Shown one piece after another: positions 19,788 to 30,157 of a DNA stretch of 64,000 nt. This DNA comes from an uncultured Bacteroidales bacterium (GTDB taxonomy: Bacteria; Bacteroidota; Bacteroidia; Bacteroidales; FEN-979). Position 1 is the first letter of the stretch. Every line of letters starts with the position of its first letter. The DNA lies in NCBI GenBank assembly GCA_903945175.1, contig CAJAUM010000113.1, positions 1-64,000 of the forward strand. The letters run 5' to 3'. The position numbers were made by a program, and so were the translations under genes. The notes beneath the pieces were generated by a model, which saw nothing but the letters and a program-made list of their open reading frames with translations, did no database searches and had not been told where the DNA came from.

Positions 19788-22700
19788 GTGATTTTTTCGC
19801 TGTTGATAACCATTTACCTGATTTTCAGAAGTGATGTAGTGCAAACCCTGGCTGTGCACCTCGCTGCTGACTATTTTTCCAAAGCATTAAAAACCGAAAT
19901 CAGAATCAGTGGATTTGGACTTTCATTCAAGAATGGACTGTTAATTGAAGGGATATCAGTCCGTGATCTTCAACACGAAATACTTTTTTCAGCCAACACC
20001 CTGGGGGTCAGGCCTGGTCAAATATCCTTGAAAAACCATCATGTTAATATTAACCAGGTCTTTATTGAGAAGGGAAATATTCAATTAATTACTCATCGCG
20101 GAGACAGCGTACTCAACCTGCAGTTTATCCTGGATTATTTCTCTTCAACAGATACGATAACAATAGCCGATACTACCGCCTCCTCTCCATGGGAAATATC
20201 AATCTCAGCCATCAGCCTCCTCGATACGAAGTTTCATTTCCAGGATAAGAATGAACCGCCTGCTCCTGAAGGGATGGATTATTCAAACATAGATGTTTCC
20301 GGAATAAACCTTGAAATGACTGACATCGCTTTCGATGCAGATACCATTAATTGCAATATCAGGCGTCTTTCCGCCACAGAGCGTTGCGGCATCGCGCTGC
20401 ACAACCTGAGCGGGGAGTTTCAGGTCAGTTCCAGGTTTTTAAAAGCCCATGACCTGAAGATTATCACGGATCACTCAGATCTTGCCCTGACGTTTGATTT
20501 TTTGTATGACCGCTGGAATGCATACAACGATTTTCTGACTGAGGTCACCATCCAGACTAAGATTGAGCCTTCTTACCTCGATCTGCAGGATATCGGCTTT
20601 TTTGCACCCGAATTGTTGGTGATGAAAGACCGTATTCGCCTTTCGGGCGACATCAAAGGAACAGTAAGCAATTTCAAGGCCAGGGATCTGAGGTTTGCCT
20701 ACGGGAAGAACACATTTTTTTACGGAAATGTAAGCGCCCTGGGATTGCCCGATGTGGAAGAGACATTCATCGACATGCATATCAAGGCCATGAATACCAA
20801 CAAAACCGATTTGGAATCAATCCTGATTCCGGGTGATCTGCGTCATCTTGAACTGCCGGGAATACTTGCGAATATTGGTGTTGTAAATCTGAAAGGCGCT
20901 TTTACCGGATTTTACAACGATTTCGTTGCCAAGGTAAACGTAATTACCAACCTGGGCAGTGTCGGTGCCGATCTTTCACTGAAGAAACAAAAAGGCGACC
21001 CATTGATAGGTTATACCGGCCAGTTGAATGTCAATTCGTTTGATATCGGTAAACTTACCGGGAGCAGCAAATACCTGGGCATAGTTACCCTGAAGTCGGA
21101 AATAAACGGGAAGGGACTTAATCTATCCGAAGCCGATCTGAAAATGAATGTCCGCATTGATTCAGCCTTTCTGTATAATTACAATTATAAAAACCTGGAT
21201 GTTTCCGGTTCGCTGGTTGATAAGAAATTCACGGGATTGCTCAGCGTTAAAGATCCGAATCTGAATCTGGATTTCAACGGGTTCATCGATATGGGAGATA
21301 CAATACCGGATTTTGATTTCAAGGCGCAGATCCATCATGCACAATTGTTTGCACTGCATCTGCTTGCACGCGATTCTGTGGAAAAAATTGCTGCCAGCCT
21401 GAAGGTGAATTTTAAAGGAACCAACCTTGATAACATTGATGGGTCGATCATAATTGACAGCACGGTGTATGCCGAAGGTAAAAAGCTGATCACCATGGAT
21501 CATCTTTCGTTGCTGACCAGACAGGATACGGCTACGGGGAAAAGCTACCATCTTCAGTCCGATTTCGTGGATGCCGACATAACCGGCGACTTTTCCTTCA
21601 AAGCCCTGGTTCCGTCACTCAGCTCCTTCATTCAGAACTACCTGGCCTCTTTTACCATGAACGATTCGCTGATTGCCCTGAGTGAGATACAATCGAACCA
21701 AAAGATGAACTATGAGGTGCGTTTTAAGAAATCGGATGAGGTCACCGGTCTCTTTCTTCCTTTTTTGCGGATTGCTCCGAATTCTTCAATCGAGGGATAT
21801 TACAACGAGGAAAGTGGCTCCCTGGTGATGAAAGGAAAATCACCTGCAATTTTTATCAATAACATTGAATTGAGTGGTTGGTATCTTGATACGGAAACTA
21901 AAATGAATGATATGTCCGTTAAAACAGGTGCTGCCAGGGTGTATTTCAAAAAGGCCAGCAAGGGTGATTCACTTGAAGTAAAACTGGATTCCTTTCAGGT
22001 GGTTTCCAATTTGCGACATGACAGCATTCTGTATCGGATGACCTGGACTGGTGAGGAAAAACACAGTGAGCTGGATGGATTTGTCAGTTTCTATGATAGT
22101 CCGATAATCAAGTTGAAATTGTTGAATTGCAATGTGTATCTGGATCAGAGGAACTGGACCGTTGATCCGGAAAACTATACCATCATTGACACCTCATCGG
22201 TCATGTTGTCAAAAGTCGGATTTCATTCAGGAGATCAGTTTCTCAAGGCTGATGGGAAACTTTCCATCTCCAAATCAGATACAATGAACATTTATTTCAA
22301 TAAAGTGGATGTCTCCAGGCTTGATAAGCTGATCGGCAGTGATCAGGTAAATGTGGATGGAATTTTGAGCGGGCAGGTCAGGTTGTCAAATCCCTATACC
22401 AATATCATGGTATTGTCTGATCTTCGCATCGATAAGTTCAAATTCAACAGAGAGGAATTGGGAGATGCTACCTTTGAAATATTGTATGATGCAAATGGGC
22501 CCAGGTTTGATGTCAATTCTAAAATCTACTACACGGGTAATGTTGGTACAAATATTCCATTTTCACTGACAGGCAGTTATTTTTTTGAGAAGAAAAATCC
22601 CCACTTTGATTTTGATTTGAATTTAAAAAATCTGAATTTACGCATGCTGGGGCCATTTGTCTCTGATTTCATGTCGGGTTTAAATGGATTGGCTTCCGGA

Positions 22701-24185
22701 CAGGTGAAGTTGAAAGGAACTTTTGAAAAACCGGCCATCACGGGACAATTGAAATTGATGCGGACTGAGTTTAAAATTAATTATCTGAATGTTCCCTATT
22801 CGTTTGCTGATATAGTGACCATTGATACAAATGGTTTCTTTTTTAAAGATATCACGGTGTTTGATTCTCTGGGGCATAAGGCAATTTTAAATGGCAAGAT
22901 CACACACAAGTACTTTCGCGATCTGAGGCTGGGGCTGCAACTTGAAATGAATGACTTTGCCGCATTTAACAATACCCGTGCACAAAACAGCGTTTTTTAC
23001 GGAAATGCACGCGCTTCAGGAAGTGCAACTGTTTCCGGGCCATTTGATAATATCCATATTGATGTGAAGGCTACAAATGGTGCAAAAACCCATGTGGTAA
23101 TTCCGATCGACCTGACGCAATCTGTTGGTGAAAACGATTATATTATTTTTGTCAATCCCAATGAAGACTCACTCAGCCTGATACGGGAGAAGCCGAGGGT
23201 AAATACAAGCGGATTATCCATAGACCTTGGTTTGCGGGTGAATCAGGAGGCAGAAGTCGAGGTCTATTTTCCAAACCAATTGGGGAATTTGAAGGCAACC
23301 GGAACCGGAGAATTCTTGTTGGGGATGACCCCGACAACACCCTTTACTTTATCCGGGACCTATAAATTAGCCAAAGGTTTTTTCCTTTTCCAGTTTAGAA
23401 GCCTTCTCCGGTTGCCGATGTCGATCAAGGAGGGAAGCATGATCAGCTGGAGTGGAGATCCTACCGATGCCAATATTTCCATCAGCGCAGTATACAAAAC
23501 CAAGGCTCCGTTGAAAGGGCTTACAACAGACCCGGAGGAGGAGGGTATCCGGATCCCGGTCGAATGTATTGTCAGGCTGGGCGGCAAGCTGTTGAATCCT
23601 GAAATGACCTTTGCCATTAATCTTCCAAACGTGGAAGAGAGTATCAGGAACCTGGTTTATACAAGTATTGATACAAACAATCAGATCACCATGACTGAGC
23701 AGGTTTTCTATCTTATGGTTCTGAATCAGTTTAATCCGGTAGTAGCCACCTCCAGTACCATTGATGTGGGGGCGACCTCCATGTCGCTCGTTACGAATCA
23801 GATCAATAGCATGATTTCCCAGGTTTCATCGAATGTAAATGTGAATGTGAACTACAAACCGGGCTCCAGCACCACTTCGCAGGAGTTTGATGTGGGGATC
23901 TCCACCCAGCTCTTCGATGACCGGCTGTTGATTGACGGGACTTTTGGTATGAATTCCTACAAGAATTCATCGATGCAGCAGTCAAGCACCATCGTGGGTG
24001 ATATCAACATTGAATATGTGCTGACCAAAAACCGGCGATGGCGGGTACGTGCCTTTAACAGAACCAATACCTTGAATATTCTTAACAACAATGCTCCCTA
24101 TACGCAGGGAGTCGGGATCAAGTTTCAGCGTGACTTTACGAATGTAAAGGAATTATTCTCCGGGTTTAAAAAGAAAAAGGAGTAG
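19788..24185 (+). CDS. tamB: TamB-like translocation/assembly module protein (DUF490)
   Basis: 1465-aa, N-terminal TM, long beta-repeat body, C-terminal TamB-like region (PFTLSGTYKLAKGFFLFQF... VECIVRLGGKLLNPEMTFAINLPN). The start is uncertain (see findings). Confidence 0.8.
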   Translation: MIFSLLITIYLIFRSDVVQTLAVHLAADYFSKALKTEIRISGFGLSFKNGLLIEGISVRDLQHEILFSANTLGVRPGQISLKNHHVNINQVFIEKGNIQLITHRGDSVLNLQFILDYFSSTDTITIADTTASSPWEISISAISLLDTKFHFQDKNEPPAPEGMDYSNIDVSGINLEMTDIAFDADTINCNIRRLSATERCGIALHNLSGEFQVSSRFLKAHDLKIITDHSDLALTFDFLYDRWNAYNDFLTEVTIQTKIEPSYLDLQDIGFFAPELLVMKDRIRLSGDIKGTVSNFKARDLRFAYGKNTFFYGNVSALGLPDVEETFIDMHIKAMNTNKTDLESILIPGDLRHLELPGILANIGVVNLKGAFTGFYNDFVAKVNVITNLGSVGADLSLKKQKGDPLIGYTGQLNVNSFDIGKLTGSSKYLGIVTLKSEINGKGLNLSEADLKMNVRIDSAFLYNYNYKNLDVSGSLVDKKFTGLLSVKDPNLNLDFNGFIDMGDTIPDFDFKAQIHHAQLFALHLLARDSVEKIAASLKVNFKGTNLDNIDGSIIIDSTVYAEGKKLITMDHLSLLTRQDTATGKSYHLQSDFVDADITGDFSFKALVPSLSSFIQNYLASFTMNDSLIALSEIQSNQKMNYEVRFKKSDEVTGLFLPFLRIAPNSSIEGYYNEESGSLVMKGKSPAIFINNIELSGWYLDTETKMNDMSVKTGAARVYFKKASKGDSLEVKLDSFQVVSNLRHDSILYRMTWTGEEKHSELDGFVSFYDSPIIKLKLLNCNVYLDQRNWTVDPENYTIIDTSSVMLSKVGFHSGDQFLKADGKLSISKSDTMNIYFNKVDVSRLDKLIGSDQVNVDGILSGQVRLSNPYTNIMVLSDLRIDKFKFNREELGDATFEILYDANGPRFDVNSKIYYTGNVGTNIPFSLTGSYFFEKKNPHFDFDLNLKNLNLRMLGPFVSDFMSGLNGLASGQVKLKGTFEKPAITGQLKLMRTEFKINYLNVPYSFADIVTIDTNGFFFKDITVFDSLGHKAILNGKITHKYFRDLRLGLQLEMNDFAAFNNTRAQNSVFYGNARASGSATVSGPFDNIHIDVKATNGAKTHVVIPIDLTQSVGENDYIIFVNPNEDSLSLIREKPRVNTSGLSIDLGLRVNQEAEVEVYFPNQLGNLKATGTGEFLLGMTPTTPFTLSGTYKLAKGFFLFQFRSLLRLPMSIKEGSMISWSGDPTDANISISAVYKTKAPLKGLTTDPEEEGIRIPVECIVRLGGKLLNPEMTFAINLPNVEESIRNLVYTSIDTNNQITMTEQVFYLMVLNQFNPVVATSSTIDVGATSMSLVTNQINSMISQVSSNVNVNVNYKPGSSTTSQEFDVGISTQLFDDRLLIDGTFGMNSYKNSSMQQSSTIVGDINIEYVLTKNRRWRVRAFNRTNTLNILNNNAPYTQGVGIKFQRDFTNVKELFSGFKKKKE

Positions 24186-24187
24186 CC

Positions 24188-25474
24188 ATGAAAAAAATAT
24201 GGATAATTATACTGGCGGTTTTTTGGCTGGGAGTCTCCGTGTATTCGCAGGTAGTCATCAGTCAGTCCGACATGCCATCGCCCGGCGATACGCTGAGGGT
24301 AAGCATTTCTAATATTGTACTTGCCGGATTTTCAAAAACAGCCATGGACACGACCTGGGATTTTTCAGCATTGGAGGCTTTAAGCCAGCGGGTTGATACG
24401 TTTGTGGCGGCTACGGCTACACCTCCGACCTATCAGTTGTTTTTTGTTTTGCTTGGTGGCGCCAATCTGGCCTCCCCGAGAAACGGCAGCCTTATCCCGG
24501 GTTTGCCGTTGTCGCAGGGTTTTTCCTTTTTTAAAAATAGCACAACCTCTTACAATGATCTGGGTTCAGCATACACCATACAGGGAATCCCCTTCCCGGC
24601 AAAGTATAATAATCCCGACAAATATTATGAGTTCCCTTTATCCCCTGGCAAAACATGGTCATCCGACGCGTACTTTGCCATCACGGTGCCCAATGTTGTT
24701 ACATACACCACGCAGCGTATCCGTTCAAACACGGTAGATGGATGGGGGAGACTCATTACCCCCTTTGGAACGTTCGAAACGGTTCGTGTGAAATCCATTC
24801 TCAATATCCACGACAGCATTTACATTGATTCACTCGGCATCGGTTTTCCATTTAACAGGAACATCATCGAATACAAATGGATGGGGAAAGAGCAGGGCAT
24901 TCCGTTGCTTCAGATCAATGAGGAGGGGGCGCTTGTCACCGCCAATTACCGGGATATTTTTCGCCTGCCAGCCAATCTGCTAACTGTTTCTCTTGGTCCC
25001 GACACGGCGGTGGTTAAAGGTACCACGCTGACCCTTCATGCCACAATTGCCCATGGCACGCCTCCCTACCAGATATTCTGGAATACATTGGAAACAGGAG
25101 AATCACTGACAATCACTGTTCAGGATACCAAAACCTATAGTGTGATAGTCGCAGATGCATTGCAGAATATCGGTACTGCACAAAAGGTGGTTTCTGTAAA
25201 ATATGCGCCAGGGATGGATGAACCTCAGAAACTGATGTTGCAGGTATTTCCGAATCCTTCCAGGGGCTGGGTATCAATCCAGGTGCCTGAAGTATCAAAA
25301 AAGGCAACCTTACAGATCCTGACAATACAAGGAAGAATGATACGGGAATCTATGGTGGATTTATCCTCAGGCAAAATCAATGCGGATCTCTCTGGCTTAT
25401 CCCAAGGATATTTTTTTATCCGCGTGATAGCAGAAAGCAAGGTTTATTCCGGAAAAGTTGAAATTATCAAGTGA
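24188..25474 (+). CDS. Secreted protein with T9SS type A sorting domain
   Basis: Signal peptide and C-terminal LQVFPNPSRGWVSIQV...GYFFIRVIAESKVYSGKVEIIK domain. Confidence 0.85.
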   Translation: MKKIWIIILAVFWLGVSVYSQVVISQSDMPSPGDTLRVSISNIVLAGFSKTAMDTTWDFSALEALSQRVDTFVAATATPPTYQLFFVLLGGANLASPRNGSLIPGLPLSQGFSFFKNSTTSYNDLGSAYTIQGIPFPAKYNNPDKYYEFPLSPGKTWSSDAYFAITVPNVVTYTTQRIRSNTVDGWGRLITPFGTFETVRVKSILNIHDSIYIDSLGIGFPFNRNIIEYKWMGKEQGIPLLQINEEGALVTANYRDIFRLPANLLTVSLGPDTAVVKGTTLTLHATIAHGTPPYQIFWNTLETGESLTITVQDTKTYSVIVADALQNIGTAQKVVSVKYAPGMDEPQKLMLQVFPNPSRGWVSIQVPEVSKKATLQILTIQGRMIRESMVDLSSGKINADLSGLSQGYFFIRVIAESKVYSGKVEIIK

Positions 25475-25480
25475 CACCCT

Positions 25481-28400
25481 ATGTCCTTTACCGTTTATCG
25501 CTCTTCTGCCGGTTCCGGAAAAACCTTTACCCTGGTAAAAGAGTATTTGAAAATTATTTTACTTGAACCCGCCGATTTCAGGCATATCCTGGCCATCACC
25601 TTCACCAACAAGGCGGCCAATGAGATGAAGGAGCGGGTATTGAAATCATTGACGGTACTGGCACAGGGGGATCATGCCAGGGATAAGGCAATTCACGGAA
25701 CGCTCTTGCCCATGCTGGTTAGCGAAACAGGGATGTCCACCGTTGAGATTGCCCAAACAGCCTCACGGGCCCTTGAAATGATCCTGCACAATTATGCTGA
25801 CTTTTCCATCGGAACCATCGACAGTTTTTCTCATAAACTGATCCGCACCTTTGCCCACGATTTCGGTCTGCCGGTTAACTTCAATGTGGAGTTGGATGGT
25901 GACGAAATCCTTTCCACATCGGTTGATCTGCTGTTGGATAGGGTTGGAGATGATAAGGAACTTACGAAGCTCCTGGTTAAATTTCTTGAAACCCGCATGG
26001 ATGATGACCTGGGTTGGAATATTGATGAAATCCTGTCGAACTTCGCCCATCTGCTGCTTGAGGAGGAGGGGCAAACAAGGATGGTCAGACTGAAGCATTT
26101 GACACTGGAAAAATTCCATTCTATCTCCATGGCGCTGCAGGTTAAGATTAAGGAATTCGAGCAATCCACGCAGGCGATCGCAAAAAAAGCATTGAAATTG
26201 ATCGAGGGTCAGGCGATTCCTCCCGAGGCCTTCTTTCATGGTACGAGTGGGATTGGTAAATATTTCGAAAATTTTGCTGCCGGTAAATTGGAGAGACTCG
26301 AACCCAACTCGTACGTCTTAACCACCGTAGAAGAAGATAAATGGTGTTCTGCCAAAGCTTCACTACAGGCCCGGGCTGGCATTGAAACCATAAAGCAAGG
26401 TTTGCTCGGTATTTATGAAGCGTTGCAGGGTGAGTTAACAAAGCATAAATCGGATTACATCCTGCGCAGGCTGCTGGCAAAAACGATCTATCCTATTTCT
26501 GTACTGAATGAAATTGAAAAGGTGCTGCATGATTTCAAACGACAGAATAACCTGGTCCATATTTCAGAATTCAATTCCAGGATTGCCGGCATTGTGCTGA
26601 ACGAACCTGTTCCATTTATCTTTGAGAGACTGGGTGAAAAATATCAGCACATTCTTATTGATGAATTCCAGGATACTTCGGTACTTCAGTGGATGAATTT
26701 TATACCCTTGATTGAAAATGCACTCGCAGGGGGATTTTTTAACCTGGTGGTGGGTGATGGCAAGCAGGCCATCTACCGATGGAGAGGCGGTGATGTGGAA
26801 CAGTTCAATACGTTGCCTTCCATTCCGGGAAGCAATACCAACCATGTGCTGCGTCAGCGGGAAGAGGCGCTTACCCGAAATTATCAGAGGATCGACCTTG
26901 GGGAGAATTACCGGTCGAAGACAGAGATCGTGGAATTCAATAACCGGTTTTTCAGGATAATTGCTGACCGGGTCCTCACCGGTGGGAAGAAGAACATATT
27001 TGAAGGTCTGGAACAGCGGTCAGATTCAGGAAAGACAGGTGGATACATCCGCCTCGAATTTCTCAAAGGGGATGAGGAGGAAGAGGTGAATTATGAAGAG
27101 GTCACCCGCGCAGGAATACTTTCGATCATCAGGGATTCGTTGAAGGAAAAATTCAGTTTGCGCGACATGGCCGTCTTGTGCCGGAGCAACCAGAATGCCA
27201 GTACCATCGCAAGGTTCTTACTTGAACAAGGGGTGGATGTTATATCTTCCGAGTCACTTCTTATAGCCAACTCGCCAAAAGTACGGTTCATCATCGCTTT
27301 TTTGCGTTTCCTCTTTGAAACGCGAAATGATGTTGTAATGGCGGAGATTCGCATGTATTTGAATCAAGACCATGTGAGGGATGCTGTAGATTGGAAGTCG
27401 AACCACCACGAACTCGCCAGGCTGCCGGTTTACGATTTGTGCGAAGAGCTGATCAGAAAATTCAATCTCAGTCTGCAACCTGATATCTATCTGCAGTTTT
27501 TCCTTGATGCGGTTCTCGCCTTTTCCATAAAAAATTCTACCGGCGTCGTAGAATTTCTCGAATGGTGGGGTAAAAACAGGAAAAAATTGTCGATCATTGT
27601 TTCTGAAGGGGTCGATGCGGTTAGGGTCATGACAATCCACAAAGCCAAAGGGCTGCAATTCCCGGTTGTGATCCTTCCCTTTGCACATGAATCGCGGAAA
27701 AACACAAAAAAGTACATTTGGGTCGACCTCGATAAATCGGTAGCGCCCGGACTTGATACGGCCATCCTGCGCAGTGACAAAGAGATGGAATCAACAGTGT
27801 TTAATCCGTTATTCATGGATGAACAGCAAAAATCCATGCTCGACCTGGTCAACGTATTATATGTCGCCATGACCCGCCCCGAGGAACGACTCTATATTTT
27901 GACCAAATTTCCCCCGGCGAAAAAAGAGGAACCCGATTCACTGCCAACTTTTTTTGAGTTTTATCTTAAACATGCACAAATTTGGATTGAAGATCAATCA
28001 CTGTATGAATTTGGAACGAAGGGGATGCATGTTGAAAAGGTATCAATTAAGGAGATGGCAACAGTCCATCCCGGGGAGATGATCAGCAGTGACTGGCACA
28101 ATAAAATTGAAATCAGGCTGCGCGCACCGCAAATGTGGGATATCGATCAGCCGGCAGGAAAGTCGCAGTATGGAAACAGGATTCATACATTGCTCTCCTG
28201 GGTCAGAACCGGAAAGGATGTGCCGGGGGCATTGGAAAAGGGGATCCTGATGGGGTTGGTCGGGCAGGGAGACCGGGATACCATGGAGAACATGCTGTGG
28301 TCTGTGATCCGGCATCCTCAGCTTGAGCGGTTTTTTTGTGATGAGGTTAAGGTGAAAACTGAAGCCGAAATACTGACCCCGGAAGGTTCGTTTTATCGCC

Positions 28401-28582
28401 CTGACCGGGTTGTGTTCGACGGGGACTGCGTCACCATCCTGGATTATAAAAGCGGCAAGCCGAAGAAAAGTCATGCAGACCAGTTAATTACATATGCCAG
28501 TTACATTCAGGAGATGGGCTATCGTCAGATAAAACGCTCCCTCGTTTACCTGGAGCCAGAGATTGAGATCGTAAACGTGTAA
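25481..28582 (+). CDS. UvrD/RecB-like helicase-nuclease (AddA-like)
   Basis: VYRSSAGSGKTFTLVKEYLKI, ILAITFTNKAANEMKERV, ILIDEFQDTS, DAVRVMTIHKAKGLQFPVVILPF, C-terminal nuclease motif VTILDYKSGK. Confidence 0.9.
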   Translation: MSFTVYRSSAGSGKTFTLVKEYLKIILLEPADFRHILAITFTNKAANEMKERVLKSLTVLAQGDHARDKAIHGTLLPMLVSETGMSTVEIAQTASRALEMILHNYADFSIGTIDSFSHKLIRTFAHDFGLPVNFNVELDGDEILSTSVDLLLDRVGDDKELTKLLVKFLETRMDDDLGWNIDEILSNFAHLLLEEEGQTRMVRLKHLTLEKFHSISMALQVKIKEFEQSTQAIAKKALKLIEGQAIPPEAFFHGTSGIGKYFENFAAGKLERLEPNSYVLTTVEEDKWCSAKASLQARAGIETIKQGLLGIYEALQGELTKHKSDYILRRLLAKTIYPISVLNEIEKVLHDFKRQNNLVHISEFNSRIAGIVLNEPVPFIFERLGEKYQHILIDEFQDTSVLQWMNFIPLIENALAGGFFNLVVGDGKQAIYRWRGGDVEQFNTLPSIPGSNTNHVLRQREEALTRNYQRIDLGENYRSKTEIVEFNNRFFRIIADRVLTGGKKNIFEGLEQRSDSGKTGGYIRLEFLKGDEEEEVNYEEVTRAGILSIIRDSLKEKFSLRDMAVLCRSNQNASTIARFLLEQGVDVISSESLLIANSPKVRFIIAFLRFLFETRNDVVMAEIRMYLNQDHVRDAVDWKSNHHELARLPVYDLCEELIRKFNLSLQPDIYLQFFLDAVLAFSIKNSTGVVEFLEWWGKNRKKLSIIVSEGVDAVRVMTIHKAKGLQFPVVILPFAHESRKNTKKYIWVDLDKSVAPGLDTAILRSDKEMESTVFNPLFMDEQQKSMLDLVNVLYVAMTRPEERLYILTKFPPAKKEEPDSLPTFFEFYLKHAQIWIEDQSLYEFGTKGMHVEKVSIKEMATVHPGEMISSDWHNKIEIRLRAPQMWDIDQPAGKSQYGNRIHTLLSWVRTGKDVPGALEKGILMGLVGQGDRDTMENMLWSVIRHPQLERFFCDEVKVKTEAEILTPEGSFYRPDRVVFDGDCVTILDYKSGKPKKSHADQLITYASYIQEMGYRQIKRSLVYLEPEIEIVNV

Positions 28583-28585
28583 TCT

Positions 28586-30091
28586 ATGATGAACATCGAA
28601 GAAAAAATATCGGAGCTGTATAAAATTTGGAGCGGAAAATGGCCGGTTTCAGTCACAAAAATGGCCGGATCGGGATCCTACAGGAGTTATTACAGGATGC
28701 AGGGAGAATCGGGGTCGGTCATCGGAGCGCACAATGAGGATGCACGCGAGAACACTGCCTTTTCTTCATTTACTGAACATTTCCGTAAGATGGGTTTGCC
28801 TGTGCCTGAAATGCTCGCCGATGATCCCGATAACCGGATATACCTTATTTCTGATTTGGGCGACACGACCCTTTACGCGTTGTTGACCTTGCAGCGTTCT
28901 GCCTCTTCTGAAGATATTTTCCCTGAAGAAATTCTTGAAATCTATAAAAAGGCACTGACCTGGTTGCCGGTATTCCAGGTAAAGGCCTCGAAAAACCTTG
29001 ATTATTCAGTTTGTTATCCCAGGGCCGCCTTCGACCGTCAGTCGATGATGTGGGATTTGAACTATTTCAAATACTACTTCCTTAAACTGGCAAAAATTCC
29101 ATTTGATGAGCAGGCGCTGGAAGATGATTTTTCATCCCTTTGTGACCTGCTGCTGGAAGCGGATTCGGATTTTTTCCTGTTTCGTGATTTCCAGTCCCGC
29201 AATATCATGGTGGTGAATGATGAGCCCTGGTTTATTGATTACCAGGGAGGCAGGAAAGGGGCCTTGCAATATGATGTCGCTTCGTTGCTTACCGACGGAA
29301 AGGCTGATTTGCCTCATCAGGTTCGCGAGACATTGCTACAATACTACCTGGAAAAACTGGGTCAGATTTATCCTGTAAACAAGGAAGAATTTCTGAAAAC
29401 CTATTACGGATTTTCGTTGATCCGCATTTTGCAGGCTTTGGGAGCGTATGGTTTCAGAGGTTATTATGAAAATAAGTCACATTTTCTGCTAAGCATTCCT
29501 TATGCGCTTCATAACCTGCGTTATCTCCGGTCGAACAACAAAATTGATTTCGGTCTCAATACACTGATGGCGGTTGTCGACAGCATGGTCGACACGCAGG
29601 CTTTATACCATCAGCAATCAGTTGAGGTTGAAAATCAGGCGAACCCGGCTACCCGTGCGCTGAAAGATAACCCGGTTCCAAATCTTCAGGAATACATGCT
29701 GACTGTCAAGGTCCAAAGCTTTTCTTATAAAATGACGATTCCTCAGGATGAAAGCGGGAACGGGGGAGGTTTCGTCTTCGACTGCCGCGCACTTCCAAAT
29801 CCGGGAAGGTATGATGAATTCAAACAACTGAATGGTAAAGATCAACCGGTGATCGATTTTCTCAGTAAGGAAACTTCCGTTGATGAATTTCTCCGGAACA
29901 CATTTTCACTGGTCGATCAAAGTGTTAGAACCTATATCAACAGGGGGTTTGAACATCTCATGGTCTCCTATGGATGTACGGGTGGCCAACACAGATCAGT
30001 GTACTGTGCTGAAAAACTGGCTGCATATCTGAAAACAAAATCCAAAATCAATGTCAAACTTATTCATACAGTGTCAAATTATGGATCATAG
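28586..30091 (+). CDS. AmgK-like amino-sugar kinase fused to RapZ C-terminal domain
   Basis: Kinase part GSGSYRSYYRM... FLFRDFQSRNIMVVNDEPWFIDYQGGRKG; C-terminal VFDCRALPNPGRY...GCTGGQHRSVYCAEKLAAYL matches the RapZ C-terminal signature. Confidence 0.85.
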   Translation: MMNIEEKISELYKIWSGKWPVSVTKMAGSGSYRSYYRMQGESGSVIGAHNEDARENTAFSSFTEHFRKMGLPVPEMLADDPDNRIYLISDLGDTTLYALLTLQRSASSEDIFPEEILEIYKKALTWLPVFQVKASKNLDYSVCYPRAAFDRQSMMWDLNYFKYYFLKLAKIPFDEQALEDDFSSLCDLLLEADSDFFLFRDFQSRNIMVVNDEPWFIDYQGGRKGALQYDVASLLTDGKADLPHQVRETLLQYYLEKLGQIYPVNKEEFLKTYYGFSLIRILQALGAYGFRGYYENKSHFLLSIPYALHNLRYLRSNNKIDFGLNTLMAVVDSMVDTQALYHQQSVEVENQANPATRALKDNPVPNLQEYMLTVKVQSFSYKMTIPQDESGNGGGFVFDCRALPNPGRYDEFKQLNGKDQPVIDFLSKETSVDEFLRNTFSLVDQSVRTYINRGFEHLMVSYGCTGGQHRSVYCAEKLAAYLKTKSKINVKLIHTVSNYGS

Positions 30092-30147
30092 TCACGCGTC
30101 ATTCGTCACGCGTCATTCGTCACTCGTCACGCGTCATTCGTCATTTG
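30092..30147 (-). repeat. Heptamer tandem array, 8 units, antisense to flanking genes
   Basis: + strand TCACGCG TCATTCG TCACGCG TCATTCG TCACTCG TCACGCG TCATTCG TCATTTG. Confidence 0.97.
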
Positions 30148-30157
30148 TCCCCTGCCT

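Noticed and set aside
25763-28474. Several 100-158 aa antisense ORFs across the AddA-like gene
   Set aside because: All lie opposite a well-supported helicase-nuclease CDS and show no domain motifs.
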